Positions 63,271-64,000 of a DNA stretch of 64,000 nt are shown here, piece by piece; the stretch's first letter is position 1; every line of letters begins with the position of its first letter. The DNA is from Xenopus tropicalis. Its lineage: Eukaryota > Chordata > Amphibia > Anura > Pipidae. The stretch covers positions 15,184,712 to 15,248,711 of the forward strand of contig NC_030679.2 in the NCBI RefSeq assembly GCF_000004195.4, read 5' to 3'. The notes beneath the pieces are model-generated. The model was not told the DNA's origin. It searched no databases and was given only the letters and a program-made list of their open reading frames with translations. The position numbers were made by a program, and so were the translations under genes.

Positions 63271-64000
63271 ATGGAGGCAGATCTGGGGGAGAACCTGATC
63301 TTCAATCTATCCTCTCACCAGCTGACCAATCCAGAGATGTCGCTCCTAAGGAAGGGTTTGGGATTTGTCCCATGGTGAGTCATAAACCGTTCATGCAAGT
63401 AGTTGATAACTACACGTTCACTAGACTTTTGAGACTTAAGGAACATTTTGAGCATAAACTGCCATTACCAGGGGATTTGAAGGTTGATGTACCTATAAAT
63501 AATGAAAATATAATGCAGAGGGAAGCAGCAAAGAAGTTTAAGAAAAAGAGTGACTTTGATCCAGTAGATTCAAATGCCTCTTTGAAAACTTTTCATTGGA
63601 TGTTAAATAATGATATGTTGGTGCATTATCATGATGGTCACAAATGGAGAGGGAATCTGTTTATCTGTGAGAAAGCAGCCTTAAAATCATTGAAAAATAA
63701 TAAAGAAATGATTGTAAAAAATGCTGATAAAGGGGGAGCGGTGGTGGTGCTGAACTACAGCTATACAAAATGCATACATGTTCCAATTTGAGGTGGAATG
63801 TATATTTGGTCATCCGTTGTTTAGGAAATATGGAGCATTTTATCATTGGTACATTGATGATGTGTTTTTTATATGGACAGGCACCATAGACCAATTGCAA
63901 TCTTTTATACAAGAATTAAATACTTTAAACAACCCAGTACGGTTCACTTGTAAATATGACTTTGATTCTATTGAGTATTTAGATGTGCAAGTATACAAGG
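63271..64000 (+). pseudogene. Penelope-like element reverse transcriptase (broken, runs off the edge)
   Basis: An N-terminal Penelope RT block (NLSSHQLTNPEMSLLRKGL then GFVP) lies at 63307-63375. It reaches a stop at 63379, but homology resumes in another frame from 63372 (FTRLLRLKEHF). That frame continues to NADKGGAVVVLNYS (63718-63760), then stops at 63789. After an internal deletion, the catalytic YIDDVFFIWTG (about 63850-63882) and the following FTCKYDFDSIEYLDVQVYK appear in a frame open to the window end. The region between ADKGG and YIDD is far too short compared with the family. Penelope elements are telomerase-related retroelements, usually with a GIY-YIG endonuclease C-terminal to the RT, which would lie outside this window. 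Confidence 0.85.

Overview
This is vertebrate nuclear DNA, almost certainly from a Xenopus frog and more likely X. tropicalis or a close relative. The evidence is two multi-exon genes whose spliced products are colinear with vertebrate proteins, together with a dense load of frog-type repeats: TTAA-flanked T2-type MITEs, palindromic TAA/TTA-flanked MITEs, CR1/L2-like and Rex1-like LINEs, Penelope-like elements, a Tc1-like element and a SPIN hAT copy. Nothing looks prokaryotic, and there is no CRISPR array or operon.

Layout. From the left edge to about 18.3 kb lies pwp1 on the minus strand. Its start codon is at 18308, twelve coding exons are readable down to 1935, and the last ~110 codons lie beyond the left edge. 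Its introns hold a 938-codon CR1/L2 LINE frame sitting inside a T2 MITE (8353-11706), a decayed Tc1-like transposon (12828-14297), four abutting MITEs (14764-16150) and a CpG-rich tandem array of NRF1-like motifs (about 17205-17395). From 18.4 to 30.7 kb is a repeat-rich intergenic stretch ending in a second, broken CR1/L2 LINE (27.1-30.35 kb). From 30.74 to about 38.5 kb lies a complete L-lactate dehydrogenase gene, best matched to ldhb, on the minus strand. It has seven coding exons (334 codons plus stop), a polyadenylation signal, and a candidate TATA box with a noncoding first exon.

From 38.5 kb to the right edge no confidently known gene is seen. This part holds a 131-bp-armed fold-back (46.2-46.6 kb), a 5'-truncated Rex1-like LINE (46.6-47.7 kb), a possible unrecognised single-pass membrane protein gene or pseudogene on the plus strand (49.5-49.8 kb), three related hAT copies with 7/8 or 8/8 target duplications (36.4, 51.4 and 54.3 kb, the first inside ldhb intron 1), a 180-bp SPIN element with a perfect 8-bp duplication (52.3 kb), a 645-bp direct duplication (59.6 and 62.3 kb) and a decayed Penelope-like reverse transcriptase running off the right end.

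The two known genes are not functionally linked: pwp1 is a WD-repeat nucleolar/chromatin factor and ldhb a glycolytic enzyme. They share an orientation and are separated by about 12 kb. I found no convincing new multi-gene system. The most interesting material is the nested transposon history, the recurring hammerhead-like hairpin motifs in Penelope-type repeats, and the unrecognised transmembrane exon pair. Everything was read by eye; family names for repeats come from sequence recognition, not a database search.
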